Virus record (IMG/VR): IMGVR_UViG_3300013111_000231
Coordinates: 1 to 28,407 of that record
Source: a virus
Strand: one strand, 5' to 3'
DNA length: 28,407 nt
Below the pieces are notes generated by a model. The model was not told where the DNA came from and did not search any database. It worked only from the letters and a program-made list of their open reading frames with translations. The translations under genes and the position numbers were made by a program. The stretch's first letter is position 1; every line of letters starts with the position of its first letter. This document shows positions 7,910 to 16,399 of the stretch, piece by piece.

Positions 7910-8775
7910 TGCCTAATTTGTATGCAACCTTGGCAGAGATACGTGACGTGGCCCCGGACGCTCTGGCGGCCAGTATCACGCAGTATGACCAGCAGTTTTT
8001 GAGACTGTCTGAGACAATCAGCCGCTGGATCGATGAATATTGCTACCGGCATTTTTATCCGGTTAGTGAAACGCGCTATTTCTACGGCACGGGCGATCGA
8101 GATGTATTCCTTGACGATTTGATCTCTGTCACAACAATCTCGTACAGCGAAGATGACGGCGATACCTATACTGCCTTGACATCTAGCGATTATGCCCTGA
8201 TGGCCGGTGATGATTACAACCCGCGCGGGTCATACAACCGTGTGGAATTGTCTGTCAATGGCGATCTGGCGACCTGGCCGGAAGGCCAAAAGGCCGTCAA
8301 GGTCGTCGGCGTGTGGGGTAAGACCGACTTGCGCGGCGATGCCTGGGAAGACACCGGCGATGACGTAGAGAACAATCCCCTGGCTTCCGGCGGCACATCC
8401 CTGACGCTGAATGACGTAGACGGGGCTGGTCCTTGGGGCATGACGCCCCGTATCTCCGCTGGTCACCTGCTGCGCATCGAGAGCGAGTATGTCGAAGTCG
8501 TTTCCACCAATACCAGTGGTAATACCGCCGCCATTGTTCGTGCTCGCAATGGCACCACTGCTGCAGCCCATGTTCAGAATACCGACGTTGAACGCTGGCG
8601 TGTGCACCCCAAGGTAAAACAGGCGTGCATCATTCAAGCTGTGCATCAATTCAAACGTGCGCAAGCCGGTTATGCCGACGCCGAAGCCATGCCTGATATG
8701 GGTAAGATGGTGCACCTGAAGTCGATCGATCCAGAGGTCTACGATCTTTTAGGCAACTTACGGAGAATGGCCTAA
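7909..8775 (+). CDS. Head-tail connector (HK97 gp6-like)
   Basis: The 288-residue protein begins with the helical pattern of phage connector/adaptor proteins: LYATLAEIRDVAPDAL, then RLSETISRWIDEYCYRHFYPV, followed by beta strands (TRYFYGTGDRDVFLDDLISVTTI) and a closing helix (HPKVKQACIIQAVHQFKRAQ). Adaptors of this family form a ring under the portal that docks the tail. The protein is longer than the usual 100-200 residues because of a Gly/Thr/Asn-rich insertion around 125-215 (SLTLNDV...RARNGTTAAAH). Gene order between capsid and tail completion genes agrees. Confidence 0.8.
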   Translation: MPNLYATLAEIRDVAPDALAASITQYDQQFLRLSETISRWIDEYCYRHFYPVSETRYFYGTGDRDVFLDDLISVTTISYSEDDGDTYTALTSSDYALMAGDDYNPRGSYNRVELSVNGDLATWPEGQKAVKVVGVWGKTDLRGDAWEDTGDDVENNPLASGGTSLTLNDVDGAGPWGMTPRISAGHLLRIESEYVEVVSTNTSGNTAAIVRARNGTTAAAHVQNTDVERWRVHPKVKQACIIQAVHQFKRAQAGYADAEAMPDMGKMVHLKSIDPEVYDLLGNLRRMA

Positions 8776-9203
8776 TGCTACAATTCACCTTGCGCTTTCC
8801 CGACTTAGACAAGCAGATAACCAAACTGCAAGGATTTGAGCGTGTGTTTGGACAAGAGGCGCGCAAATTGGGCAAGCAGACATCTATCTTGATGCGACGT
8901 GGCTGGCGTGGCGTGGCAGCATACGAGACCGGTCATTATCGCCAGAGCATTGATACACGCGTGGAAGATATAGCCAAGACGCATGTTCAGGCAATCGCTG
9001 AGACCGATGTACGCAGCTCCAAAGGATTCCCCTATCCACGTGCCCTGGAAGAGTCCACACGCTACCACTACCGCAAAACATCGCGGATGGGCAGGCGCAC
9101 AGCTGGCCAGGTGACACGTGTCTTCAAAGGGCTGAAAGGCACCTTTGAGAAGCTGCAAGATCGTATGACTGAGAATATTATCAAGAAATTGGTAGTGCAG
9201 TAA
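8775..9203 (+). CDS. HK97 gp10-like neck/tail completion protein
   Basis: A 142-residue basic protein with TAATG coupling to the connector. It has the gp10-like pattern: an N-terminal strand (FTLRFPDLDKQI), an amphipathic helix, the segment RRGWRGVAAYETGHYRQSIDTRV, then FPYPRALEESTRYHYRK and a C-terminal helix. Members of this group sit at the head-tail interface. No catalytic residues are expected. Confidence 0.7.
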   Translation: MLQFTLRFPDLDKQITKLQGFERVFGQEARKLGKQTSILMRRGWRGVAAYETGHYRQSIDTRVEDIAKTHVQAIAETDVRSSKGFPYPRALEESTRYHYRKTSRMGRRTAGQVTRVFKGLKGTFEKLQDRMTENIIKKLVVQ

Positions 9204-9224
9204 TGCCGCAATTGGAGAAAGACT

Positions 9225-9581
9225 ATGCCGTTGGTATCGATACCTGGAAAATATAATCTACAAATCAAGCAGGGCGCTACATTTGAGCGCACCTTTACAG
9301 TAAAAGATGCTAATGGAGTTGTGGTTGATCTGTCGTCTTATTCTGCACGGGCTCAAATTAGGGAGCATGTCGATTCTTCGACGACTGAATTAGAAATGAC
9401 ATCCGGCGGGGGCGAAATAACGCTGGGCGCCGATGGTACTGTCGTTTTGTCGGTAACCGCCACTGTCACGGCGGCATTGGATTACCAGAATGGCGTATGG
9501 GATCTGGAACTTGTCAATGGCGCTGATGTTACGACGATACTCGAGGGTGACGCCACGCTGATAAAAGAGGTAACCAGATGA
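9225..9581 (+). CDS. Small Ig-like phage structural protein
   Basis: A 118-residue beta protein with the recurrent phage pattern IKQGATFERTFTVKDANG followed by VDLSSYSARAQIRE. This pattern is common in small proteins near neck and tail-fibre genes and suggests an Ig-like fold that may serve as an attachment platform for the fibre-like protein encoded next. SD GGAG is at the usual distance, and the stop overlaps the next start. Confidence 0.65.
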   Translation: MPLVSIPGKYNLQIKQGATFERTFTVKDANGVVVDLSSYSARAQIREHVDSSTTELEMTSGGGEITLGADGTVVLSVTATVTAALDYQNGVWDLELVNGADVTTILEGDATLIKEVTR

Positions 9582-10984
9582 CGACCGTCACTGTAAAAGA
9601 CGAACGTCCCACCGTAGAAGTTACAGAAGAAGGCGCGACCGTTGAAGTCGGCGCAAATCCCACGGGATATCCGACGCTGGTTGGCCTAACAATTGGTAAC
9701 CCGCTGCGTGCCACAAGTGCAACGACGGCGGCGTTTGGTGGCGATATCTTGCTTGACAATGACGGCTTGCATTTGCTAGATACTAATGCCAGTCACGATT
9801 TGATTATTGCGCCTGGCTCAGACTTGACAGCCGATCGCACGCTAACACTGACTACTGGCGACGCTGCCAGAACGATAACTCTGAGCGGCAATCCTACGCT
9901 GGCAGATTGGTTTGACCAGAGCGTGAAGCAGGCGGCAAGTCCGACGTTTGCAGGGCTGACGCTAACGGATACACTTACTATTACAATGAATTTAGATACT
10001 GTTAGTATTAGTCATGATGGAACACATGCTAATTTTAGGACAAATGATGGTCACTTTAATTTCACAACTGATGAGGGATCGAATACAGTAACATATGTTA
10101 GTGTTCACGGTAAAGGCACTGGCTATGGAGTAGTAAATATCTATGATAATAATGATGCCGAGTATTTAGAACTATTTACAGACAACGGTGTTGGCTATTT
10201 ACATACAGCAGGAGTATCACCCAACATTTTAAGACTACAAAGAGGCGGGCATGCTGGAGCTGATTTTTTCCAATCTGCTGATGAGGGCGAAACGCCTGAA
10301 CTGATTATTTATGGTTATCGTACTTCGGATTCTTACCGCTCCCTCCATATTGGCGTAGGTATAGATGCAGCCGATACGGCGAGTTTCGATGGAGTGAGTA
10401 ATTACTTGTTTGATGGCGACCTTGCCGTCAACGGTGGCGACATCACATCTTCAGCTGCTACAGCTAGTCTATTCAATACTACCCCGACCACCGTCAACAT
10501 CGCTGGCGGGGCGACGCAGATAACGAGTACGACAACGGGAGTGGGCATCGGGACGACGAGTCCGGGGGCGAAGTTGCACGTTAAAGGCGGAGATTTCTAT
10601 ATTCAGAGTGATCCATCCGATGGTGCAGCATACAGGTTGCGTCTAAAAGGCAATAGTGCTACTGGAGATGGTGAAATTGGGGTTGCTAGTGGATATGACT
10701 TATTGTTACAGACAGGCTCAGGAGAAAGCGGCAACGTCGGCATCGGGACGACGGGGCCGGACAGCAAGCTTCATATCGACCAAGCCTCTACTACTGCCGC
10801 AATTCCAGTTATGACATTAGATCAAGCCGATTTGTCCGAGCAATTTATGAAATTTATGACCACCATCGGCGTAGGAAATCCCATCGAGGCCGTTGGAGCA
10901 AAAACATTGACTACTACACATTTTATCAAGATCGAAATTGATGGTGTGGGTGATAGGTATATCCCGGTTGGGACGATAGCGTAA
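9578..10984 (+). CDS. Fibre-like protein with GIGT repeats
   Basis: A 468-residue Thr/Asp/Gly-rich beta protein. The N-terminus (VTVKDERPTVEVTEEGATVEV) looks like an anchoring strand set. The body carries fibre-type repeats, including two copies of VGIGTT(S/G)P followed by (A)KLH, typical of trimeric fibres and chaperone-tailed adhesins. The C-terminus has no intramolecular-chaperone motif I can identify. Bases about 9,960-10,440 are clearly AT-richer than both ends, so the middle may be a swapped module. Its place upstream of the tail tube suggests a head or neck appendage, or a fibre gene moved from the tail tip. Confidence 0.7.
   Translation: MTTVTVKDERPTVEVTEEGATVEVGANPTGYPTLVGLTIGNPLRATSATTAAFGGDILLDNDGLHLLDTNASHDLIIAPGSDLTADRTLTLTTGDAARTITLSGNPTLADWFDQSVKQAASPTFAGLTLTDTLTITMNLDTVSISHDGTHANFRTNDGHFNFTTDEGSNTVTYVSVHGKGTGYGVVNIYDNNDAEYLELFTDNGVGYLHTAGVSPNILRLQRGGHAGADFFQSADEGETPELIIYGYRTSDSYRSLHIGVGIDAADTASFDGVSNYLFDGDLAVNGGDITSSAATASLFNTTPTTVNIAGGATQITSTTTGVGIGTTSPGAKLHVKGGDFYIQSDPSDGAAYRLRLKGNSATGDGEIGVASGYDLLLQTGSGESGNVGIGTTGPDSKLHIDQASTTAAIPVMTLDQADLSEQFMKFMTTIGVGNPIEAVGAKTLTTTHFIKIEIDGVGDRYIPVGTIA
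10544..10753 (+). repeat. Direct repeat inside the fibre-like gene
   Basis: The 15-base string GGCATCGGGACGACG occurs at 10544-10558 and again at 10739-10753, encoding the repeated VGIGTT fibre motif. The repeat spacing is 195 bases and in frame, so recombination would delete a whole 65-residue unit without frameshift. Confidence 0.75.
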
Positions 10985-10993
10985 GGAGATAAT

Positions 10994-11419
10994 ATGGCTA
11001 TGAAATACAAATTTAGTTTACCAGAAGGAATTACTGTAAATCTAATTGACGATGTGCCCGTCTCACTTGAATGGCGCGTACAATGTGATGCTTACGAGCA
11101 GTTAGATGCAGAAGGCAACCCCGTCATATTGTCTCAGGCCGATATGGGATATAAAGTCGATGGCGAAGATATTCCCAATTGGCCACTAAGTCCAGCAAAG
11201 CAAAAGGCACTTGTCAAGAAATACATGAAAGCGCCAGGGAACAATGACCAGATTGCCAGTGCAGAAGCATCACATGCCGCATGGGTATCGAACGAGCCGG
11301 TTATCCCCGCTGCGGTGCGGCGTGTTGATATGCTCAAGGATCAAGCGGCACCCGCTGGAGAACCACCACAAAAACCGAAAAAAACAACCAAAGTTGTTGA
11401 ATTTGATGAGCAGTTATAA
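10994..11419 (+). CDS. Unknown protein in the neck/tail region
   Basis: A 141-residue protein with strong SD (AAGGAGATAAT). ATG 10994 or ATG 11000 could be the start. The middle includes PNWPLSPAKQKALVKKYM and a Pro/Lys-rich C-terminal tail (PQKPKKTTKVVEF). No membrane segment, Cys pair or known motif is seen. Its position suggests a small tail or fibre-assembly protein, but I do not recognise it. Confidence 0.6.
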   Translation: MAMKYKFSLPEGITVNLIDDVPVSLEWRVQCDAYEQLDAEGNPVILSQADMGYKVDGEDIPNWPLSPAKQKALVKKYMKAPGNNDQIASAEASHAAWVSNEPVIPAAVRRVDMLKDQAAPAGEPPQKPKKTTKVVEFDEQL

Positions 11420-11446
11420 AAAATATATTCTAATTTAGGAGTTGTC

Positions 11447-11938
11447 ATGTCAGAAGAAAACAAAAGCCAGGGAAAACAAAAGGTCGTCGAGATCAAACTG
11501 AAGCGCCGACCCAATCGTAACGAAGTTATTATATTGCGAAAATTGCCCATCAGCGGAATGGGCAAAGATGAATTGTATGATCTTTTGTATGACCACATTT
11601 CAGAGGACAAAGATCTTCTCGTTAAATCCGATCTTGACTTCTTTTGGGAGGTCTTGCGCTGGTCCCCTATCGTCGATGAGCGCACCGGTCGTCGTGCAGG
11701 TCAGGACATCAAAGAGATGGCCAAGTTCAGCAGGATCGCCGATGAATTGATCCGCATAGAAAGTAAAGTGTTCGATGGCGGCGAACCTATAATCAAAATA
11801 TCCAGGGATGATATTGCTGAATTGCAAAAAAGAGTTAAAAATATCAAGCGTGACACGTATGAGCATTCTTATGTCGAATTTTTGCGAGACATGGAAGTGG
11901 TCACCGGGATGACCTTTATCACAACCAGCAGCGAGTAA
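11447..11938 (+). CDS. Unknown helical protein in the tail region
   Basis: A 163-residue charged, mainly helical protein with SD TAGGAG. The N-terminus is basic (KVVEIKLKRRPNRNEV), followed by acidic helices (GKDELYDLLYDHISEDKDLL) and a C-terminal coiled-coil-like region (ISRDDIAELQKRVKNIKRD). No known motif. Its length and charge would fit a tail-tube accessory or assembly protein, but nothing proves this. Confidence 0.6.
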   Translation: MSEENKSQGKQKVVEIKLKRRPNRNEVIILRKLPISGMGKDELYDLLYDHISEDKDLLVKSDLDFFWEVLRWSPIVDERTGRRAGQDIKEMAKFSRIADELIRIESKVFDGGEPIIKISRDDIAELQKRVKNIKRDTYEHSYVEFLRDMEVVTGMTFITTSSE

Positions 11939-11941
11939 TTT

Positions 11942-12409
11942 ATGGCCTTTGAAGATTTTTCGCCCACTGCCAAAACGAATATGGAAGCGGCGTTTACCGC
12001 GGCCGTGTCCGCTGGTCTATTTGATGATTCGCCGGCTGTGTACGACTTTGATAGCTGGCCAGGCTCTATTATGGGCACTTGCGCGCTAATTGGTACCAAA
12101 GATGGTACACAGGATTATGGTATGGCGGAGCCAGCCATTGCGCATCATGGTCTAAAAATCTGGCTGTATTTCCCCAGCAGCTATACTTTGGCGCAGGCCA
12201 TGGGGCCAGCGGTGAAGATGATCAAACTTGTGCGCAACCAATTTGCGGGTGACATTCAGCTTGGCGGGAACGCAGAACATATCCTGCCTGATGCACCGTT
12301 TTATGAAGGCCCAGGCTTCCTGGAATATGCTGGAAAAGGCCATGTCGGGATTATATTTAATTTTGATGTCAAGGAAAATGAAACCGGCGGGTTCACCGTA
12401 GGAGCGTAA
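11942..12409 (+). CDS. Probable tail terminator-like protein
   Basis: A 155-residue protein two genes upstream of the tail tube, where siphoviruses keep the tail terminator that caps the finished tube. The alternating pattern (LKIWLYFPSSYTLAQAMGPAVKMIKLVRNQFAG and GHVGIIFNFDVKE) agrees with the alpha/beta fold of such proteins. No invariant motif defines the family, so this is mainly a position-based call. Confidence 0.5.
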   Translation: MAFEDFSPTAKTNMEAAFTAAVSAGLFDDSPAVYDFDSWPGSIMGTCALIGTKDGTQDYGMAEPAIAHHGLKIWLYFPSSYTLAQAMGPAVKMIKLVRNQFAGDIQLGGNAEHILPDAPFYEGPGFLEYAGKGHVGIIFNFDVKENETGGFTVGA

Positions 12410-12411
12410 CT

Positions 12412-12687
12412 ATGTATAAATACAAAGGCGACGGCCTGGGTATCCCCGGCTTACCGCATGAAATAACAGAAGAGCAGGCGCATGAATATAAACGCGATTA
12501 TCTTGCTGCAACGAAGCGTCTGAATAGGGAAGAGAAACTCAGCAAAAGGAAAGCCGATATACGCTTGTCTGCTTATCCACATGTGCAATTGCAAGCAGCG
12601 CTGCAAAGCGGTGCTTACAAAAAAGAGGGCAAGGCCAGGGTAAAGCCTTCCAAGACCAAGAAAGCAAAGGAGGCCGATAATGGCTGA
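12412..12687 (+). CDS. Small basic protein before the tail tube gene
   Basis: A 91-residue Lys/Ala-rich protein. It starts with a Gly/Pro turn, GLGIPGLPHEITEEQA, like the IPGIPARDLT-type motif in many short phage proteins of this slot, and ends with a basic tail (KVKPSKTKKAKEADNG-like). It begins two bases after the previous stop and overlaps the tail tube gene by eight bases. Function unknown. Confidence 0.6.
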   Translation: MYKYKGDGLGIPGLPHEITEEQAHEYKRDYLAATKRLNREEKLSKRKADIRLSAYPHVQLQAALQSGAYKKEGKARVKPSKTKKAKEADNG

Positions 12688-13693
12688 GAGAGCACTTAGT
12701 AAAATGCAATTCGGTAAGGAGACGGTCAACGGCACCGCCGTGGCTGCCGATACCGTACTGGTTGGAGAGCACCAACCAATTACCCCAGACATCACCAATG
12801 AAATCATCCAAGAGGACATTGGCGTACGAGCCGAGGGCTTCAGGGCCCGTAATGGCGATGTGAAGCTGGTCACCGATGCGATCCGCATCCCCCATGCCTA
12901 TTACCAGGCACTGCCGGCGCTGCTATCATGCGGCGTCAAGGGTAGCATTGGCCCCTCAGAGCAGACCAGCGGCGAAGGCGACTATGAATGGGATTTCGAT
13001 CCATCCATGACCGCATCTAATAGCATCGACAGCCTGACCCTCGAGTTAGGCGACGATGATGCTGTGCTTGAGCGCGAATATCTAATGTTTGAGGGCTACC
13101 GCATCCAATGGGAGGTCCCCCAACAGCGCGCCAGCTCGCCGGTGCTGTTTGAGGGGCAGTATTTCGCCCGCCAGAATACCGATACCACCGGCTTTACAGC
13201 AGCTTTGAGCTTACCCAGCACCGAGAATTTGGTTGGTAAACTGTTCCGGTATTACCGGGATACATCCTGGGCTGGCCTTGGCGGCACTGAAAAGACCGGC
13301 GCATTACGTGGTGCAGATATCCAGCTCTTTACTGGTGTGCACCCTAAATTCATGGGCGGCGCCAATAAATATTTTGATAGTCACGGTGAAAATGAATTGC
13401 GCTTTACAGCCGCCATCACATTCGAAGGCGGCACTGAGGCCGACGCTGTACGTACACTGATGGAAGCTGCCACTAAGAGCTTTGTTCGATTAGAAGTTTC
13501 TGGCGCACAGATCGGCAGCGGCGTAAATCATAAATTCACGTTGGATTTAGCCGGTTTCTGGGTCGATGTGGTCCAAATGGACGGCGAAGATCGCGGTAAT
13601 AACCTGTGGACGGCCATGCTATACGGCATGTACGACACCACAGGCGGCAAAGTCTACCGCACAGCCGTGATCACTGACGTTTCCGCAATATAA
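12680..13693 (+). CDS. Major tail tube protein
   Basis: A 337-residue beta-rich protein with SD AAAGGAGG. The start FGKETVNGTAVAADTVLVGE, the central LTLELGDDDAVLEREYLMFEGYRI and repeated beta strands resemble long siphovirus tube proteins, which stack as hexameric rings around the tape measure. It is immediately upstream of the frameshifted chaperone pair and the tape measure gene, the standard order. The length suggests an extra domain on the tube surface. Confidence 0.85.
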   Translation: MAERALSKMQFGKETVNGTAVAADTVLVGEHQPITPDITNEIIQEDIGVRAEGFRARNGDVKLVTDAIRIPHAYYQALPALLSCGVKGSIGPSEQTSGEGDYEWDFDPSMTASNSIDSLTLELGDDDAVLEREYLMFEGYRIQWEVPQQRASSPVLFEGQYFARQNTDTTGFTAALSLPSTENLVGKLFRYYRDTSWAGLGGTEKTGALRGADIQLFTGVHPKFMGGANKYFDSHGENELRFTAAITFEGGTEADAVRTLMEAATKSFVRLEVSGAQIGSGVNHKFTLDLAGFWVDVVQMDGEDRGNNLWTAMLYGMYDTTGGKVYRTAVITDVSAI

Positions 13694-13698
13694 ACTAC

Positions 13699-13764
13699 GC
13701 CGGGCGGATAGGGGCAGGGTCGTAACCTATCCCGAAAAGCCTTCCCTGGGGCCTGCCGCCCGGC
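13699..13764 (+). other. Branched RNA fold after the tail tube gene
   Basis: GCCGGGCGG (13699-13707) pairs with CCGCCCGGC (13756-13764) in a perfect 9-bp stem. Inside, ATAGG (13709-13713) can pair with CCTAT (13726-13730), and CAGGG (13715-13719) with CCCTG (13744-13748) as an alternative. No T-run follows. It lies six bases after the tube stop, before the much less needed chaperone genes, so it likely sets relative transcript level or stability. Confidence 0.6.
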
Positions 13765-13797
13765 TTAATCAGGGATTAGTCAACAGGAGATTTTGAC

Positions 13798-14277
13798 ATG
13801 TCGAACTTTATAAAATCAGAACTTGGCAAAGTAAAAGTACCGGTCATCGTGCGCAAACTAAAGATGGCAGACTTCTCGCCTGAGTACAAAAATGAGAATT
13901 TGCGTATCTGGGTAAACCCGCACCAAGATCTTCTCGATGAATACACCAATATACAGGCGGAGATCCATCGGCTAAAAGAGCAGTTGAATATCCGCCTGTA
14001 TGATAGGCCGCTACGTTGGGTAAACAAGTTGCGCTTCAACCCCAAACGATCAAAGCGACTTCTAGCCCAGATCGAAGCTGCTAACGAACGCCTGTTCGAG
14101 TGGTACGCCGTGATTTGGAGCCAGCACCATTTAGAAGACACACACGTCACGGCCGAGGATGTCAAGCGCTTTGCCAAAGCCGCCCTAGATCGAGATGACG
14201 CCGGTCTGTGGAAATGGATTACCAACCAGACCAACGCCATGATCATTGCTTACCAGGAGGGCTTAGAAAAAAACTGA
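13798..14277 (+). CDS. Tail assembly chaperone, short form (gpG-like)
   Basis: A 159-residue helical protein between the tail tube and tape measure genes, the position of the lambda gpG family that coats the tape measure during tail assembly. It ends GLEKN at a run of seven A bases followed by C and the TGA stop, the slip site that lets part of the ribosomes continue into the -1 frame. SD AGGAG precedes ATG 13798. The sequence itself has little family-level conservation, as is usual; position and slip site make the call. Confidence 0.85.
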   Translation: MSNFIKSELGKVKVPVIVRKLKMADFSPEYKNENLRIWVNPHQDLLDEYTNIQAEIHRLKEQLNIRLYDRPLRWVNKLRFNPKRSKRLLAQIEAANERLFEWYAVIWSQHHLEDTHVTAEDVKRFAKAALDRDDAGLWKWITNQTNAMIIAYQEGLEKN

Positions 14278-14531
14278 TACGCTCGTTGGATGATTGGACA
14301 ACATCTGGCGAGACTAATAACCCCTTTTTTGTCCGTATCGTCATGGCAAAGCGCATCAATAGGCAATCCGGTATGAGTATCGGTCCCTGGGATGTAGACG
14401 AAATTGACCCGCAATGGCTGGCAGCTTTCAGGGTGCTCGATATGAGTGAAGCCAGGGCAAAGACTAACGCACAAATACAGGCGCATTTCAAGCGAGCTAT
14501 GCACGATCACCCAACGTTTAGGAAGCACTAA
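13798..14531 (+). CDS. Tail assembly chaperone, frameshifted long form (gpGT-like)
   Basis: A -1 slip at 14268-14274 joins the 159 residues of the short form to 85 residues read in the second frame to the TAA at 14529-14531 (about 244 residues total). The T-part includes FFVRIVMAKRINRQSGMSIGPWDVDEIDPQWL and a helical end. It has no convincing start of its own at its beginning. Its stop overlaps the tape measure start (TAATG). In lambda this form binds both tape measure and tube subunits. Confidence 0.85.
14268..14274 (+). promoter_or_regulatory. -1 frameshift slip site A AAA AAC
   Basis: In the zero frame the codons are GAA AAA AAC TGA, giving the canonical X XXY YYZ heptamer A AAA AAC right before the stop. 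A slip by one base changes the tRNA pairing to AAA AAA and reading resumes at CTG ATA CGC. A short CTCG/CGAG pair (from 14282) may give a weak downstream stem, and the adjacent stop codon may itself cause pausing. Confidence 0.9.
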
Positions 14532-16399
14532 TGGCGAGACAATCCGTACTTGATTTAATACTCAATATCCGCAAACAAGGAACCGGCGCAAAGCAATCCG
14601 AGGACGAATTACGAAGACTAAAAGACGCCTCTGGTGAAGCTGGTAAGGCTGCCGAGCGCTTAAGTCTGGGCTGGACAGCTGTTCAGGGTGCCTTGGTTAC
14701 GGCTGGCGTTGCTTTCTTGCGCTCAGTTCCAGCCATGGTACAACAAGGGGAAGCCATTAACCGCGCCAATACTGCCCTGGAAGCATACGCCGGGGGCGCA
14801 TTGCAAGCGGAGATGGCGACTGAGGCCATCCTGGATGCCACAAATAATGCCATAAGCGAATTCGATGCTGTTCACAATGCGACAAAGTTTTTCTCGATGG
14901 GCCTTGCTGAAACATCGGAAGAAGCGGGGAAATTAGCCGAAATCGCCGTAACTATGGGGGCGGCAGTCGGTAAAGATGCCAAATCATCATTTGAAGAGTT
15001 TAGCCTACTGTTAGCAAATCAATCTATCCAACGATTAGATCAATTTGGCCTGAGTGCAGGACAAGTGCGCTTGCGCATTCAAGAGCTGATGGATGCCAAC
15101 GCTGGTCTGACACGCCAACAGGCATTCACCAATGCCGTGCTTGAAATAGGCGGAGAGAAGCTGCAGCAGCTAGACAAAGCAGGATTCCAGGCGACCAGCA
15201 GTATAGACAGACTAAATGCTCAGTTTGAGAATGCCAAAAATGCAGTGGCCACTTTCTTTGCCGATGGGCTCCTGCCGATTATCGATGGAATCATGGCGCT
15301 AAATGACGCCATCGATGATCAGCGCGAAGAGATTACGCTTGCATCATCTTCTTATGAAGAATACTTAGAACGAATGTACGCCCTTTCACAGCAGGCGGGG
15401 GTATCCATATACCAGATGGATATACTCACTCAATCGGCCTATGAAGAAGCCAGAGCCAGAGAAGTCGCCAAAGAGGCTATCCGTGAGCAAGCGGGCGCAA
15501 ATGAGCAACTATCAGATAGTTATTCTGAGCTTGTACTGGCACAAGAAGAAGCCAAATTGCAGCTAGATGAACTTAGTTTGTTGATGAAAACCGACCTGTC
15601 ACAGTCGCTAGAGACCGTACAGGAGAAAATAAAGGCGCAGCAAGATAACATCTCCGAATGGCAAGCCCGCATCCAAGAGCTAAACAGCCAGGGCTATGTT
15701 ACCCCGGAACAACAAAGCGAAATTGACGAGTTGAACGGCAAGATTGATGATGCAACCAATAATGTCAAGGAGCTCGAAGAACAGTGGGACGAACAAACCA
15801 AGAAGATGATTTTCAACATTGCCCAACAGAGTTTGGCGATGGATGGATTTACTCAAGAGGAGTTGGACGCTTTAGCAAGATTGGCGGGGCCAGAGGGCTT
15901 TGGCTTGGTGGATGAAGCTGGCGCAGAGATGATATCTCGGATCGGAGAAGCGTCCTTGGCGATGGCCGAAACCGGCGATCAATCAGGTTTATTTGTGGAT
16001 GACATGAGAGATTTGCAGGGTGCCGTTGGTGATGCTAGTACTGATGTTGGTGGGCTTAGAGACAATATAAACAGCCTGCCTACTAGCAAAACTGTTACGC
16101 TGACAACTAACTCAGTACACAATAAATATATCAATACCTACAGCAGCTATAACGTTCAGGACATCCAGGGCGGCGATTATCAACATGGTGGCGAGATCGA
16201 GGTCGGAGGTCTGCCCGGCCCTGACCGTGTGCCGGTTGCTTTCAATGCCAGCCGGGGCGAAAAGATCACCATCACCCCACGTGGCGGCGTGACGCCTGCC
16301 GAAAAGGGCGGCGGTAATACATCTGGCCGACCTATCAATGTTCAGGTATATAACCGATTTGATTTATCCCTGCTCGAGCAGGTTTTGAGAGGCAGATAA
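14531..16399 (+). CDS. Tape measure protein
   Basis: A 622-residue protein that follows the chaperones. It has an N-terminal helical region (LILNIRKQGTGAKQSEDELRRLKDA), a hydrophobic segment around 48-70 (AVQGALVTAGVAFLRSVPAM), long helices resembling the tape-measure core (FSMGLAETSEEAGKLAEIA), a coiled coil around 330-430 and a Gly-rich C-terminus from about 540. It is short for the family; if the usual ~0.15 nm per residue holds, the tail would be under 100 nm. No peptidoglycan hydrolase motif is seen. Confidence 0.88.
   Translation: MARQSVLDLILNIRKQGTGAKQSEDELRRLKDASGEAGKAAERLSLGWTAVQGALVTAGVAFLRSVPAMVQQGEAINRANTALEAYAGGALQAEMATEAILDATNNAISEFDAVHNATKFFSMGLAETSEEAGKLAEIAVTMGAAVGKDAKSSFEEFSLLLANQSIQRLDQFGLSAGQVRLRIQELMDANAGLTRQQAFTNAVLEIGGEKLQQLDKAGFQATSSIDRLNAQFENAKNAVATFFADGLLPIIDGIMALNDAIDDQREEITLASSSYEEYLERMYALSQQAGVSIYQMDILTQSAYEEARAREVAKEAIREQAGANEQLSDSYSELVLAQEEAKLQLDELSLLMKTDLSQSLETVQEKIKAQQDNISEWQARIQELNSQGYVTPEQQSEIDELNGKIDDATNNVKELEEQWDEQTKKMIFNIAQQSLAMDGFTQEELDALARLAGPEGFGLVDEAGAEMISRIGEASLAMAETGDQSGLFVDDMRDLQGAVGDASTDVGGLRDNINSLPTSKTVTLTTNSVHNKYINTYSSYNVQDIQGGDYQHGGEIEVGGLPGPDRVPVAFNASRGEKITITPRGGVTPAEKGGGNTSGRPINVQVYNRFDLSLLEQVLRGR

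Noticed and set aside
8230-8715. A 161-codon open frame on the - strand
   Set aside because: It is the shadow of the connector gene, with no SD and no neighbours on that strand.
9203-9256. A 17-codon frame starting on TAATG after the gp10-like gene
   Set aside because: It ends quickly and overlaps the better-supported start at 9225, which has its own SD.
13793-13814. A TTGACA box over the tail chaperone start
   Set aside because: The only TATAAA-like box lies 10 bases downstream, too close for a sigma-70 promoter.
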